A stretch of DNA of 64,000 nt from Diadophis punctatus similis (GCA_023053685.1 JALIGW010000016.1:11562780-11626779); one strand, 5' to 3'. Counted from the first letter of the stretch, positions 32,201-44,682 are shown. Numbers and translations: made by a program. The notes: generated by a model from the sequence alone, not told the origin.

Positions 32201-35200
32201 TTGTTAATCATAATCAGTTCAATTCTGGTATAGGTTTTTTAAAACTTGATCAGCATTTTTAGTCTGAATGTTCTGAAAAAGAGAAACAGAAACAGTCCCA
32301 AGTACGGTAATATACAAGTAAAGGAAGAAATAACTATTGAATAAAAGAATCACTAACAATTCCTCCAATATAAATACCTATTCTCAATATACCTTTCCAT
32401 AAGCTTTTTTTCACATGCTTAAAAAATAACCTATGCTAATAAAAATGGCAGATTTCTAGATAGTACACTAATTAAAAGAAGTTATTTTTTTTACTGAATT
32501 GCATAAAGAACTCACTGACTGGAAGACATGCACTTAGTGTATCTTAGTGTATATAGTATATGCATTCTTTCAACATAAAAACCTGGCAACAAAAATCTTA
32601 CCATTTGGTTGGGAAGACATAATAGGATTCACCCTAACACCTGATTTCATATTGCTCATCAGATGGCCACCATCTATAGTGATGTGAGACACATTAGATC
32701 TAGCGTGCTGCAAGTCACCATTATTTGAATTATTGCATAAGGAAACATAGTGCTGTGAATCACCTGAAAGTAATAAAAAAACCCCAGAAAATAATCCAAT
32801 TACATCAGCATAATTCAGTTTGAGAATATATAATTATTATTCTTAAACCAGGAATATGACATTTTAATTTATTAAAAACAAACAAGCATATTTGTACCGG
32901 TACCTGTTTCCTATGAGGGGGAGAGAACTATTATTAATGCCATTATTAATATCACTACTCATAATATTAATAATATTAACAATAATTGCTTTAAGACTAA
33001 CAGTGTTATCTATGAGAATAAAGATATAGATACTAGAGAAAGATAGTCTGATTATAGTTGTAGGTAATCCTTGATTTACAACTGTTGCTTAATCACTAAA
33101 GTTAAGACAAAGTGCCCCAAAGGTACTTACAACCTGGTTCCCAAGTTACAACAGCTACCCCCCACTGCAATCACACGCCTGCATTTCAGATGCTCAACAA
33201 TTGGCCTGCTTTTATAGCCATTTGCAGCATCCCTGATCAAGTGCCAGGGAAATCAGGAGATTCAGGCAGTTACAAAGATTTATTGTAAACTTAAGCTCTC
33301 TACAAAAATCTGAGCTATTAACAGCCAAGGGAAATGAGTGGGAATTAAGAAGGCATTCAAGGTGGGCTGGACTTAGATCTCTTGTAGGCACGCAGGGCTG
33401 ATGACTGACGATGCATTTGAAAACACACACAGACCCCCAGGGTCAGCCTGGTCATCTCCTCCAATCCCACTGTTACATGACTGTGGTTTACATTTTTGCT
33501 GAAAACTGACATTTAATTCCTATTTTCAGCAAAAATGGCCGCCGGCGAACAATGGATTAACTTAATAACCTTGGCATTCACTTAACAACTGCTGCAAAAT
33601 AGTCATAAAATCAGATCAGTCATGTGGGTGACCCTTTTTACGCCATCATGACCATCATAGGCAGGCTCCATTCTGGCCATAATTTCAAGGACTATTTGTA
33701 TTCAGCGTCTGGTATTACCATGCAATGATAAAAAAAAAATTCAGAAGCTACAGTTACTAAAAAACATAGCCATTCAAATATTAGCTGACATATCCTTCTC
33801 TGTTATTTTTTTAAAAAACTTGAGATATTAACTTTCTTTAAAAAAATATAAGTGGGGTTTGTTGCTGGATTCTATTTTTGCCACTATAATATGGTAGGCA
33901 TGCCGCACCCGGTGCCGATCCACAGAACGGAGCTTAGGATTGAAAGGAAAATCCTCTCCACACCCCAAGTTTGCCTTAATACTCGAAGGGGAAAACAATG
34001 TATCCATGCTGAGGAGACTGTTAGACAGTAACCTACAACGGATAGAGTAAGTATAGAAACAGGAAAAGAACCGCTTACTTTGAATTGGAATTAAATTTGT
34101 CTCTTTTGGTATATCTGTGACCCTTAATTATTCATTCTCCATGAAGAGATTCTTTGCACATTTTTTAAAATCAGAAACGTAAACGATTCTTATAAAAAAA
34201 TTGAGATGCATCTTACCAGCAGCACCATCCCTTTGAACCAATGCACGATGTACTCCTTGCCACAAAATTGTGATTTCTTCATCAGTTGGTATACGATCCG
34301 GACATAATCCATTTTCTGAGAACATGGGACTTCTCCTTGAAATATTGCTGTAGTGGACAACTGGTGGAATTGAATTTATAATGCACTTTGATTTTGTCAA
34401 AGGCTCATAGGTGTATATACTGTAAGAAGGTCTGATCATTGTTATTTGAGAATGGTAAGCACTACCTGAAGTTGAAGGATCGTCTGTATAACCTCTTGCC
34501 AAAGTTTGACATTCAGGCAAAAGATTCTTGTCACTCTGACTATTGTCGACATCTGTGGAAGGCTTACACAAATTCGATGACTGACATAAGACATCTGTAG
34601 GATTTTCATCTGGCTTTTTGCTTTGTATAGGCTTACATGGAGGGTGAGGTATGATGATTTTGCCTGGAGCTCTTACAATCTTAGTAGCTTCATTAGCAGA
34701 CTGTGGTCGGATAATGGCACTCTTCCGATTTTTAGTTAATATGGTTGATGATGGGACTTTAGCAGATTTTGGTCTTTTGATCATTTTCATTCTACCTTTC
34801 CGTGGATTAGTTTTTGGATTTTTAGGATCACAATTATAAATAAAAGGTATCATTTCTTCACTTCTTGGTGCCATCCATGCTTGTTTAGCAATATGATATC
34901 CTTTGGATACCAAGACGTTGTGTACTGCATTATCTCTTTCTGAGTTTCCAACAGTAGCAAGTTTGGCAGATATTTGAGAATTCTCTGAATTATTTTCTGG
35001 AAAAACAGAATTGAGCAAACAGGAGGGAATACTTCTTAGATTAGTTTTAGAAGCAGTGGTTTTAAGTTGAAAGCCAGGTGCTTGGGGTTGTGCCTGAGCT
35101 AAATCACTAACACAGGACTCTGGATTTTTTTCATTATTAATTTCCACTACTCTGTTAATTTCATCAAACCACCTAAGCTTTTTACAATTCCTTTGAGCTT

Positions 35201-38200
35201 CCCCATCTTTCCCTTTTATTTTTGCCAATTCAACACTGTCTCTAACAGAAGTCACAGGCTGATGTCCAAATTTGATACCTTTGTTTACAACCATTGCTTT
35301 GAAACAGCTAAGTTCATATTTAGATTCCTTTTTTAAAATGCTTTTTGGCAGTTTCATCACTTTTCTCTCACACATATTGTCATTGTTCTGCTGCTCAGGG
35401 TCAGATAAATTGGTTGCTACCTCTCCTTGGGGCACAGGTAAAATAATTTCAGCCTCTTTTCCTTCTTCACTGTCTTTGTGCTGATCAGCGCTGCCTTTAG
35501 AAGGCTCTTTAAATGTAGATGCTTCAACATTAACATGGTCAGAATGCTTTTCACCTTTACCTTCAGCTACACAATCTGTATCTTCAGTACACCTTGCTGC
35601 ATGGATATCTTTCCCCTTCTGCATGCAATTAAGTAAGAAGCTGTTGCTGAAATAGGAAGTGACATTCCACTGTTGATTAGACAAATCTACATTGGGATTG
35701 AAAGCTTCTGTTGATGAAGTTCTGTTGTTTTCAGAAAGTTCAAAGTTCTCTTGTTCCGAAGCTGCAGGAGAAGGATTAGGGACAGGGTTATTCAATTTGG
35801 CTGCAGGGCTGTCAGCAGGTAAAGGATCCCCTGTGCTAATTACGTCTGAAGACGGACATAGCAACAGAACGCTTTTGTCTTCTGTTTTATTTTGTACAGA
35901 AGTTAGATTACCATCAGAAGCACATGTCTCAAACACTCTCTGTTCAGATGAAGTTGGCACTGATGATTTCAGGTCAGGGTTGCATCTGACTTCATCAGAT
36001 GGGACAACATTGTATTTAATTAAAATATCGCGGAAAGGGGAGGCCGTCTGAATATTTGAAGTTTTTAAATTTCTAAGCCAATTATTCACATGCTGATTTT
36101 TAGAAAAAGTATCATCGTGCTCAGCAGAGAAATGTTTACTTTTGCTCTTTGATCCTTCTGGATGCTGGATGGAAGATTCCTCTTGAGTAGATAAAGATGA
36201 GGCTTTACCGGGTGCTGTGCAACTTCCATTTTGTTCTTTAGCCTCAAGGCTGTCAACACTACAAACACTCCCTGAACAGGTTATTTCATTTACTTCTTGA
36301 TGAAAATCCTGTACAAGAAAAATAAATAAAATACAAAGATAATTTCACACAATTCCATCAAAACAGTTTCAGAGACAACTCAGAAATTTCATGAAAAACA
36401 GTAAGAAATATTTAGGTCAGTAGTTCAGGGCAAATTGACTGGTTTCTTTTTTTATTTTCTTTATTAGTTTTCTATTTTATACATCATGATATTTTTATAC
36501 AGATCTACACCCATTTTCATACATTATTATTTTGTTTGTATAATTTATACATTACTTTTTCATATTTATAAAATCTTACATCTTCGTCCCACATTGTCTC
36601 TCAAACTACCATTTTGTCCATATTTCATAGTATTGACTGGTTTATTTCTTTTAGACACCACACAACTTCATTTTTAGGTGCCACAATTTTCAACATTAAG
36701 CAATGGCATATACGTATCTTTATAACTTCAGCCTACAGTTCTTCCGTTTTCATATCATCTATTTATCCATGAAAATATTTCTATTCTGATGCTACAACTT
36801 TAGATATAATATTATGTATGAAATTGGTTGTGATAGACAAAGCTAGTATGTCACCTAGCAAGAATATTTTGGGTATATTTATTGCTGGAAAACTCCATTA
36901 AGCAGAAATTAAGAATGTTTATATCATTTTATAAAAACTGATCTGAATTTTTATATTTGTCTTTCCTTAGTTACAAAAGAGAACTAATTAAACATGTTGA
37001 GCAGGTGCTAACAGTTCCATAAATGTTTATTATAGAACATGGATTTTCTTGAAAAAATAGAAAAGAAAGTTATTTTCAAATATAAAGCATTCATAAACAT
37101 ACAAAAGTAACAGAGAGGCTGCCACTGCACTGAGATTTAAAAATGAACACTATTTATTTTTATAGTGTTACCTATATTCATTTATACTAATGGTAGGAAT
37201 AGATTGATTCTTTACTGTTTTTTTAAAAAAACAGTTTCGGGTATTTATACAGTAATTCTGCTTGGCTTATAGAATGGCAAACAGAGAAGTCAAAGAGAAC
37301 AAAATAAAGTGCAACAAATAAATATAATGTACAGTCTGATTTTTGCACTTCTTCATGTAGTCAACTGTTACATCCAATGATTTTGGATGACATGAGAGAA
37401 GGCAACAAAAAACAAACATCTTCCAGTATTCATACTGCCATAGAAAGCTCTATAACAATCATAAGAACTGTTTCACATCTCACCTTTATTTAATAAAAAT
37501 GGTCCTTCATTTGTAACAATTGAAAAATAAGATAACTATCATTTGGGGAAACAATTTTAATATTTACTCGGTTATATTTTCATTTAACTATATGTTTATA
37601 TCTCAATATCTATAATAATCAGAAAAGGAATGATCATCTATAGTTGTAAAACTAGGTAGGGTTCATTACAAAAAAATCAGCAATTTGTAATGGATGGATG
37701 GATGGATGGATGGATGGATGGATGGATGGATGGATGGATAGATGGATGGAAGGAAGGAAGGAAGGAAGGAAGGAAGGATTGTCACAGTATTGTTTTATAA
37801 TTCAACCAACTGCAGACCTTTTCCCTTCCAACGCCTCAGCTCAGATGCCTTCTGAACAATAAGTACAATAGAATAGTAATTGCCTAGCCAGAATAATTTA
37901 CTAGCCCAAAATATTTACCTCACCAAAAGGATAGACAATGAAACAACTTGATACAGCAGGAAAATTGATATTTTAAGTAAATCCTTTCTGCCACTAGCTG
38001 AAGCACTTCAAATCAATGATATTAAATATAATTGTTTCAAAAATAGACATAAGACTGATTTTTTTAAAGAAAGGGCAGGATTGTTTAAAAACAACATGCA
38101 CAAATGATCTCTGAGCATTCAAGAGCACAGTATTGAAAGGATAGGGTGTCTGGTCCAAAATTGGTTCTATTATTACCATATTTTTACCACCCCCAAAAGC

Positions 38201-41200
38201 ACCCCATCAAAAATGTAGAACATAAATAATACCAGTAGGACAGAAAAGCTAAAATGGATGTAATACACTTTTTATATTAGGAAATGTACAAGTGCTAACC
38301 CATAACATTTTTGGCTGGAGGATTCTGGGACTTCGACGTCCACATATCTTTAAGCTGCCACGGTTGAGAAATAATGATTTAGGGTCTGAGTAAATAAATA
38401 TCTATTCAAAGTAAGGCCATCTTTTAATTTTAAATCTACTTCTAGTGGTTCACTAAATTTTGAAAAATTATACTTCAATAAACTTTTAAAAAAACATAGG
38501 GTACTTCCCCAAACACTCAAAAGCAGAAATTCAGTTGGATACTGTGTTCCAAGCGAATCTTTTCTTTTTTGGTGATTACATTAGTCAGACAGATAATATT
38601 GCAGTAGGTTTTTTAAAACTACAATCTAATTTTATTATTTGATGTGAGAAAGGGTTATATTAATTTTTCTTAGGAATTCTAGTTTGAAGTCAGGGTATTT
38701 CTACTGAACTAATCAAGAGCAATTAGAATATTAAGAATGCTTGCTTAGATATTTTGAGAATTCTTTTTTTAAGAATCAAAAGTTAAAAGCAATCATACCT
38801 GAGTGTTACTGGAATGCTGTTGTGATTGATGCTGCTTTTCATCTAGATTTTGTTGGAGAAGAAGCTGGCCATTGCATGGGTTTATCCTGTTTTTTACATG
38901 CAGTGTTCTATCATAAATAGCTTTTGCTGAGATCTGTTTCCATTGAAAAGGACAATTTCTGGTAGCTGAGGAATTAAGCCCAATAGAGCTTGGAAGGATG
39001 AAACATTATTGTTATTTCTGGATAAATATATTAGGTTTATGAACAAAATGTCATACTATGTAACTGTTTCAAAACTCCAAACCTATGAACTAAAACTATG
39101 CAGTTCGGCTATGTTATGAAATCGTTTCATGATTCTAAAGCATACACGTGTTTAAAAATGAATTTCTTCATTTCTTCTGCCTTCTGTTAATGCATGGAAT
39201 TGAAATGTTTAGATACTGAAATACTGAAATACAATTTACTCATTTAATGTAGCATTTTAAATGTCAAAAAACAGTTTATACCACTGGTTTATTTTCTGAT
39301 GCTGTGTATTTTTAACATATCAGTTTGACCTTCTTTTAAAAGAAAAAAGCACATTACAATAAAATAATAGAAAAAAAACCCTTGTATTTCCTAATTATTT
39401 TCTTTTCAGTAGTTAATATCTTTTCCTCTTCCTCTGTAATAATGCATAACTTGTATCTCAATTTGAGGATGGTACTTCACCAGCCTAACAAAACAGGTAA
39501 AGCCCCAGACACATCTAGAAAATCTATTTTAAAAACCATTTTGTTCTTTTAATGTGAAATATGTATTTCTGAACATATAATTCATAACAGAAAATAAATA
39601 CAACACTGTGTTCCTAAATCCATATAGTGGCATTTTTCTCCCTACATGTCCATTTCTACAGTTTTCTTTTTGTTCTATTTTCCTTATGCTCTGGTACCTG
39701 GAAACATAATAACTCTTTCATATAAATTTGTAATTAAGAATAATAGTAAGCATTTGATACAGGTAAACCTCACTTACTAATTGCCTCATTCAATGGCTGT
39801 TTGAAGTTACGATGAAGTTACCATGCCCACATTTATGACCTTCACAGCATCCCTCAGTCACATGATCACCATTATAGTCCTATTGTCCTATACCTCACCT
39901 GTTGTTTTTTCTCCCCCTTATAGAGTGAAGAGATTGGAGAGAAAGTGATTAGAAAAGAGTAAGCAGACACACAATAGGGAATATACATTGAAAGAAATGT
40001 GGTAGCATTGGCAGCTCGGAGTGTGCTATACAAACAGCCTCGTTCTCCAATCTTTCCATTAGGCAGGAGGGGTGGGAAATGGGCCAGGCATGGGAGAGAT
40101 TGCCTACAGAGATCACTGAGTTTTCTTTTTCTTCCTGCCATCTTGCAGAGCAAAGATTTATTTTAACAGGAACAGAGAAGTCAAGTGATAAGGAAATGGG
40201 GAAGAATGGCATAACAGGTCAGACTAAACTTCTCAGAAACACAAGAAAAAGAGACTTGGAAAAGTCAATATAGAAGACACAGAATGACAAAAATATGAGG
40301 CTCCTGGGATCTGCCAACATGGCTTCAGCATTAAATTGGAACTTTGGTGAATCCTTTGCCTTGGACTCTGATTTCTGTTTGAATGCTATTTGGAAACCTG
40401 ACACTGTATCAAGTTCCCCAGAAGAATCTGTGAGTACAGCCAGCATAACAACTAAAACTGTAAAGAAAGAAATTTTGGCAATATCTGTGGTATTTCAGAG
40501 TTCTACATAACAAATACCTAAAGCAAATAAGCTAAGAGATTCAAAATCTAATTGTAAGTATAAGAATAACCGCAGTGAAATATTGTATTAGCAATCCTCT
40601 TTATTATACTTTCTTTGCACAGTACTGTAGTTTCAGAACATTAGCTGCCGGTAATTTATGTCAGATATTTTTGTGCAACTATTATTTCATTATCATTTGC
40701 TGTCTCACCGACCTTATTTCTGAATTAAATAAAATAATTTACCTTCCAATGACTCTAGATGATGGTAATCCTGAAACTTGAAATTTCTGGACTTCATCCA
40801 ATTTATTTTCTGGCTTTCTCGGTACTGTAGTGAAAAACAGGCAAAACATTTGATTAAATATCAGAGTCTTAATACAATATGGATAGTATCAGCATTTATC
40901 TTATTTTATTTTAAAAATGCCTGTGTGTGTTTCCATGCACTATTATTTGCACCGTATGTAGCCTTGGGTTACAGCTGCTGTTGCTTAATGCCAGGTTAGT
41001 TTCTAGTAAGACTCAACTCATCCAGGGAAGAGCACAGGAGGCCTTTATACAGGTTCAGTAACAGATTTTGGAATTCCCCAGGAATGACCTGCTCTCCAAA
41101 ATCCCCTTATCTCCTCTTGTCCATCACCACTGCAATCTTTCTGCTTGCCCGACCCCCTCAATATACTAATTACCCCAACTTCAGCCATTTCATCTCCTAG

Positions 41201-44200
41201 GTCAGGAGCCTTATCCCGGTCAAGCCTTACTTAGTCATTCATAGTAGACTGGTCATCAACATCAATGCTGATGGCTGGCATTCAGCACCTTCAGGATGGC
41301 TGCCAGCTTCCTTCTCTTATCCATTTTCATCCACCCTCTGATCTCCTGTTCTCATAAGTGGAAACAGGCAAACAAATAAATAAATAAATAAAAAGAAAAC
41401 CCCAACAGGTAGGGTTAACCCTATACTTTTTTATCTTTCAGCTGGGTGGGGGCATGAACAGCTATAACATTCTTCTGCTCAAAGACCCTATTAAAATACA
41501 CCCAAATGCAGATCATGCCAAAATCACACTCCAGAAAACCATTCTGAAATCAGGAACTTTATAATCTGACAGCAAACAGCACTCCTCACTAGCACTGATG
41601 ATGTTACCTAGTTAGGGTAATGAAATGTCTGCAAGAAAACAAACAAGCTCAGAGAGCACTAAGGACCCCTTATTGTAGTTAACTGGAATGACCGCAGACA
41701 CAGTTCAGGTCAACCAATGATTTTATTCCAAAAACCTGAAAAGCTTTCATGCAGCAAGCTACCATAATTACCCTCTGATATTATGTAATTTCACTGCTGT
41801 TTTTCAATTAATATTCTATTTTTGAAAAATGAAAGTATTTCATCTTTGTGTACATCTCAAACACATTCTACGGAATTCTCCAAGACCAGGAATTTATTTG
41901 ACTGATTAATATTCATCTGGCAGAGCAAGCTTTATGTAGCAATTAAAGCATCAGGCTAGAAACAGGAGACCATGAATTCTAGTACTGCCTTGGCCCTGAA
42001 GGTGGCTATGTGACCTTCAGTCAATCATACTCTCAGTCCTTGGAAGGAGGCAATGGGAAACAACGTCAAAATCTTACTAACAAAACTGCAGGCATTAACC
42101 CAGGAGTCACCAAGAGTTAACACTGACTTGTAGGCACAAAATAACAACAATATCTCTATTAACTGACATCAAGCCATATTATAAACAATATTTAAACCGT
42201 ACAATTAATTTACCCACCTTTTTTGCGCTGTGAAGATGAAAGATGGCTGCGCTGGAATTTTTCAGTTGCTTCCTGATGTTTCAGTTTCCTCTGCAGCAAT
42301 ATTTGTTCTCTAAATTTTTGTTCTTTTTCTTCACTCTCTTTCCATTTTTCTTCAAGTTGTCTATTTAAAAACTATAGCTTTTAATAATAATAACTACATT
42401 TAAGTGTGTCATTTAGAGTCCATTTCATTTAAAAACTTATTTCTTCAACTTTATATTTATGTTTTGGGAAAAATATAAGACAGTAATATAAGGTCTAAAG
42501 ACAATTAACATTATTTACAAAACAAACTCTAAATCTTGAAAATTCTGATTAGCTGAAGGCATGATATGTCCCACCCACAGTAATTTGTTTAGCAGTATCT
42601 GTAGAGTGGTTGAAAATGAGTATTCCAGAAGTAACAGCTGTATGCCTTCTGATTTTTTTTATCATGCAAATTTATTCTGAATATTACCATAGAAAATAGT
42701 TCTGAAAAAGATCCTATGAGGCATGTTGCACCTTGCAATCATAAAAATAAATATATTAACAATTATTTTTTGTGTTTGTAATGATTGTATACCACCTTAC
42801 ATCACCTTTGTGAAATGGGTGGCTATATAAATCATATAAATTAAATAACAAAATACGTTGTCAAGATTTTAAGATTTCAAAAGATCACTATCCAGTGAGT
42901 ATTAATGTAAAAGTTTTATTGATTTAAATAGAGCCACTCAAACAAGACCTAATCAAGATTCAAAACACTTCTTTTCTTATAAAGGAACTGAACTGTGAGA
43001 AGCTGCTACTTACTCTGTCATATACCACACTGAAAAGTCAACATACACAGAAAACAGTTAATCTGCATTACTGTAAAAAAAAAAAAAGCAAGCCCGTTAT
43101 TTACATACCTCCTTCTTTTATTTGTTTCTATATAATGTTTTCTTGCTCGATTACGAAACAATCGTTGGTCTTTTAGCAACTCATGACGCTCTTTTGATAA
43201 ATCTCTTTCAAGAAGAACCTTTAGATTTCTGATTATGAGATTAAGAAACTTTAACAAGAATCCTAAAAACAGAGTATAAACTTCTAGTTTTGATAACAAT
43301 TAGACTAGAGTAGCCCTGTTCTCCATGAATTTGTCTAACCTCTTTACATTCTCCTGCTTAACTATGAATCTTTTTATGCTAACCCTAAACTATAGTTGTG
43401 AGAAAGGAAGAAAAACTATCCACATTTTCAATACCATGCATGACTGTATATCTCTGTAATATATTTCCTTACATATCTTAGCCACAACTTAATAGGTTCC
43501 AGGTGCTTTAATCTTTCTTTATATGGAAGCATCTCTAGTCCTCTAGTGATTTTGCTTGCCTTTTTCTAGCTGAACAGTATGTTTTCAGAAATGATGACGA
43601 GAGCTACATACAGTACAGTACATACATACAGATACAGTACAGTTGCACTACAGGTTTATGTTAGATTACCCTGGCAATTTGAGTTTCAATTCCCTTCCTA
43701 ATGAATCAAAGCATGACAAAGAATGTTCTTTCTGCGCCAACTCAGAAAGCTCAAACGGCCCAAGGAGCTGCTGATTCAGTTCTACAGAGGAATTATTGAG
43801 TCTGTCATCTGCACCTCCATAACTGTCTGGTTTGGCTCTGCAACCCAACACGACAAACACAGACTTCAACGGATAATTAGAACTGCAGAAAAAACAATTG
43901 CTACCAACCTGCTTTCCATTGAGGACCTGTATACTGCACAGTCAAAAAAAGGGCTGTGAAAATATCTACAGACCCTTCACATCCTGGACATAAATTGTTT
44001 CAACTTCTACCCCCATGACGACGCTATAGGGCACTGCACACCAGAACAACTAGACACAAGGACAGTTTTCCCCCCGAATGCCATCACTCTGCTTAACAAC
44101 TAATTCCCACAACACTGTCAAATAATTTACTAAGACTGTATTACTATTATTCTGCCTTCCAGCTACCTGGGAGGATACGTGCAAGGGACGAAGGCGTTCA

Positions 44201-44426
44201 AGGACCGGCGGCCAAGTCCCCGCGGCGGGGCACTTTCCGACAAGCCTTTCCTCCAGCATGGAGCAGCCGCGGAGAGGTCGGCTCCGGCAGCAGCAACTTC
44301 CGCGGGCGCCCTACCCAAAGCCGGGCTGCTGCGCTCTGCCGCCACCGCGGTCGCCGGCCTCCAGGAGCTGGGGTAGTAGGAAGCACCGCTGCTGCTGCCG
44401 CCTCCGCCTCCGCCGCCAAGCTCCAT
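25592..44426 (-). CDS. CEP126: CEP126 (KIAA1377), apparently complete 12-exon coding region
   Basis: Centrosomal protein 126 binds microtubules and acts at centrosome, pericentriolar satellites and basal body in cilium formation (family knowledge). Coding exons, minus strand: 44167-44426, 43109-43228, 42218-42360, 40743-40824, 38799-38988, 34217-36308, 32602-32763, 31334-31458, 30816-30903, 29560-29763, 29406-29436 and 25592-25619. All borders are AG/GT and every junction keeps frame, totalling 3525 nt (1174 residues plus stop; human about 1117). Recognisable human matches: [49 protein letters not shown] and [16 protein letters not shown]. Exons 2-3 are Lys/Glu/Arg-rich and probably form a coiled coil; the 2.1-kb exon 6 is Ser/Asn-rich and probably disordered. 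The C-terminal frame is the least certain part. Confidence 0.93.
25620..27570. other. Last CEP126 intron, distal part
   Basis: AT-rich, no exon or named repeat recognised. Confidence 0.5.
27571..27706. mobile_element. Palindromic hAT-like MITE (decayed flanks)
   Basis: Same family as 5672 and 11574: GACTTGTGGACTTCAACTCC arm and its complement. No clear 8-bp duplication remains. Lies in the last CEP126 intron. Confidence 0.75.
27836..28045 (-). repeat. Possible 5S-rRNA-like repeat fragment
   Basis: AGTCTCCCATCCCAGTAATA and CCTGCTGAACTTCTGAG resemble the complement of the 3' half of 5S rRNA. Too diverged to be a functional 5S gene; could be chance similarity. Confidence 0.3.
28820..29278 (+). 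mobile_element. LINE 3' end with (AAAT)n tail
   Basis: Same family as 560-988: CCGTTAAGACATGGCTCTTC and GCCGCCCTGAGTCC, AAAT tail. In the last CEP126 intron. Confidence 0.68.
29406..29436 (-). CDS. CEP126: CEP126 coding exon 11 (two possible acceptors)
   Basis: 31 nt ([10 protein letters not shown] plus two bases) if the acceptor is CTTCAG, or 43 nt (start 29448, adding four residues) if CCAAG is used. Both keep frame. Donor is GTAGGATG. Confidence 0.65.
29560..29763 (-). CDS. CEP126: CEP126 coding exon 10
   Basis: 204 nt, acceptor ATTCAG, donor GTAAGTATT. Encodes [20 protein letters not shown] through [10 protein letters not shown]. Its intact frame, strong splice sites and conserved-looking [12 protein letters not shown] end support it. 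Confidence 0.9.
30200..30350 (+). mobile_element. LINE ORF2 fragment (L2/CR1-like)
   Basis: [20 protein letters not shown] then [19 protein letters not shown] has the composition of the linker between endonuclease and RT in L2-like LINEs. Confidence 0.5.
30380..30727 (+). mobile_element. Solo LTR
   Basis: Shares CATTGGGGGGAAGGGG, AATAAACAACTGGATTT and GGCTTGAGGCTC...CCCTGACA with the LTR at 62370-62789. No internal retroviral or gypsy genes beside it. In a CEP126 intron. Confidence 0.6.
30816..30903 (-). CDS. CEP126: CEP126 coding exon 9
   Basis: 88 nt, acceptor ACATAG, donor GTAATGC. Encodes [20 protein letters not shown] then AGGVNNSDE, ending phase 1. Confidence 0.83.
31334..31458 (-). 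CDS. CEP126: CEP126 coding exon 8
   Basis: 125 nt, acceptor TTTCAG, donor GTAGGTC, ending phase 0. Encodes [20 protein letters not shown] then LEQRRQ; a basic, probably helical segment. Confidence 0.88.
32602..32763 (-). CDS. CEP126: CEP126 coding exon 7
   Basis: 162 nt, acceptor TTTCAG, donor GTAAGATT, phase 1 in and out. Encodes [20 protein letters not shown] through NPIMSSQPN. Confidence 0.85.
33061..33698. mobile_element. Mariner/Tigger-like MITE with extra interior
   Basis: Ends TAGGTAATCCTTGATTTACA and AAGGACTATTTG belong to the CAGGTGGTCCTCGA family, but about 270 bp of unrelated DNA sits around 33190-33480. In a CEP126 intron. Confidence 0.6.
34217..36308 (-). CDS. CEP126: CEP126 large coding exon 6
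   Basis: 2092 nt open throughout, acceptor TTGTACAG, donor GTAAGATG. Begins [20 protein letters not shown], matching human FCDEVNQITNSETLSSIDS, and continues through [19 protein letters not shown]. Ends near [20 protein letters not shown]. Most of the exon is low-complexity Ser/Asn/Lys sequence with conserved islands. Confidence 0.95.
37690..37779. repeat. (GGAT)n(GGAA)n microsatellite
   Basis: TGGA units then GGAA units, in a CEP126 intron. Confidence 0.92.
38305..38375. mobile_element. Half of a palindromic MITE
   Basis: GGATTCTGGGACTTCGACGTCC followed by TTTAAGCTGCCACGGTTGAG matches one arm of the palindromic family; the other arm is missing. Confidence 0.5.
38799..38988 (-). CDS. CEP126: CEP126 coding exon 5
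   Basis: 190 nt, acceptor CCAAG, donor GTATGATT, ending phase 0. Encodes [20 protein letters not shown] through QQHSSNTQ; Gln-rich and weakly conserved, but in the right place and phase. Confidence 0.82.
39760..39895. mobile_element. Mariner/Tigger-like MITE fragment
   Basis: CAGGTAAACCTCACTTACTA through CACATGATCACCATTATAG matches the family, right end missing. Confidence 0.55.
40743..40824 (-). CDS. CEP126: CEP126 coding exon 4
   Basis: 82 nt, acceptor CTACAG, donor GTAAATT. Encodes [20 protein letters not shown] then PSSRVIG; aligns loosely with human SRKPVPPLEEALKQIQES. Phases fit both neighbours. Confidence 0.85.
40825..42217. other. CEP126 intron 3
   Basis: Holds a SINE (41930-42150). 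A segment near 41590-41680 (ACTGATGATGTTACCTAG, AATGAAATGTCTGCAAGAAA) resembles a widespread vertebrate retroelement end. Confidence 0.5.
41930..42150 (+). mobile_element. tRNA-headed SINE (plus)
   Basis: GGCTAGAAACAGGAGACCAT head, TGACCTTCAGTCAATCATAC, and a TTAACACTGACTTGTAGGCA end. In a CEP126 intron. Confidence 0.55.
42218..42360 (-). CDS. CEP126: CEP126 coding exon 3
   Basis: 143 nt, acceptor AAATAG, donor GTGGGTA. Encodes [20 protein letters not shown] through SSSQRKK; a strongly charged helix matching human EEKEHQIREQILQQRKQKF. Confidence 0.93.
43109..43228 (-). CDS. CEP126: CEP126 coding exon 2
   Basis: 120 nt, acceptor ATCAG, donor GTATGTAA. Encodes [18 protein letters not shown] then [20 protein letters not shown], matching the human LEKNLEEERQILL...NRARKYFVESNRRK block. 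Probable start of the coiled coil. Confidence 0.93.
43720..44110 (+). mobile_element. L2-like LINE ORF2 C-terminal fragment
   Basis: [20 protein letters not shown] and [20 protein letters not shown] are typical of L2/Maui-type ORF2; one in-frame stop after SKKGL, then the frame continues to near 44100, just before CEP126 exon 1. Confidence 0.7.
44167..44426 (-). CDS. CEP126: CEP126 coding exon 1
   Basis: Starts at ATG 44424-44426 in the CpG island with [17 protein letters not shown]; ends PCTYPP plus two bases before donor GTAGCT, giving the phase 2 that exon 2 requires. The N-terminus is Gly/Ala/Ser-rich and diverged from human, so the start is chosen by frame and position rather than similarity. 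Confidence 0.75.
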
Positions 44427-44668
44427 CCACCCTTAGCCTTCCGCCGCCATCCTCTTCTCCGCCCTACATAGGCCCAGTCATTCGCCCCGGCGCGCGGTGG
44501 GTCTGACAGGGTTCGGGCGTTCGCGTTCGGGGCTCTTCGGACCACCCGCAGCGGGGTCCCCGCGAGCCCCACTTGCCGCCTCGGAAGCACCCAGAGAAGC
44601 CCCCTCAGCGGGCTCCGGAGCCGCGCGGCCACCGGGCGGCCATCTTAGCAACCGGCAACGCCGCTTTC

Positions 44669-44682
44669 GTCGCCACGGCAAC
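44669..44682. promoter_or_regulatory. CEP126: X-box-like RFX site upstream of CEP126
   Basis: GTCGCCACGGCAAC matches the X-box GTTNCCATGGNAAC at 10 of 12 defined bases and keeps two half-sites with a 2-bp spacer. It lies about 240 bp upstream of the CEP126 ATG in the CpG island. RFX control is plausible for a basal-body gene but is inferred. Confidence 0.55.

Larger units (their letters stand above)
36309..38798. other. CEP126 intron 5
   Basis: AT-rich; a GGAT microsatellite and half a palindromic MITE, otherwise nothing recognised. Confidence 0.55.

Noticed and set aside
34651..36051. Plus-strand frames opposite the large CEP126 exon
   Set aside because: Antisense shadows of a coding exon confirmed by splice sites and similarity.
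37690..37779. Tandem units considered as a CRISPR-like array
   Set aside because: Four-base microsatellite without spacers; vertebrate DNA.
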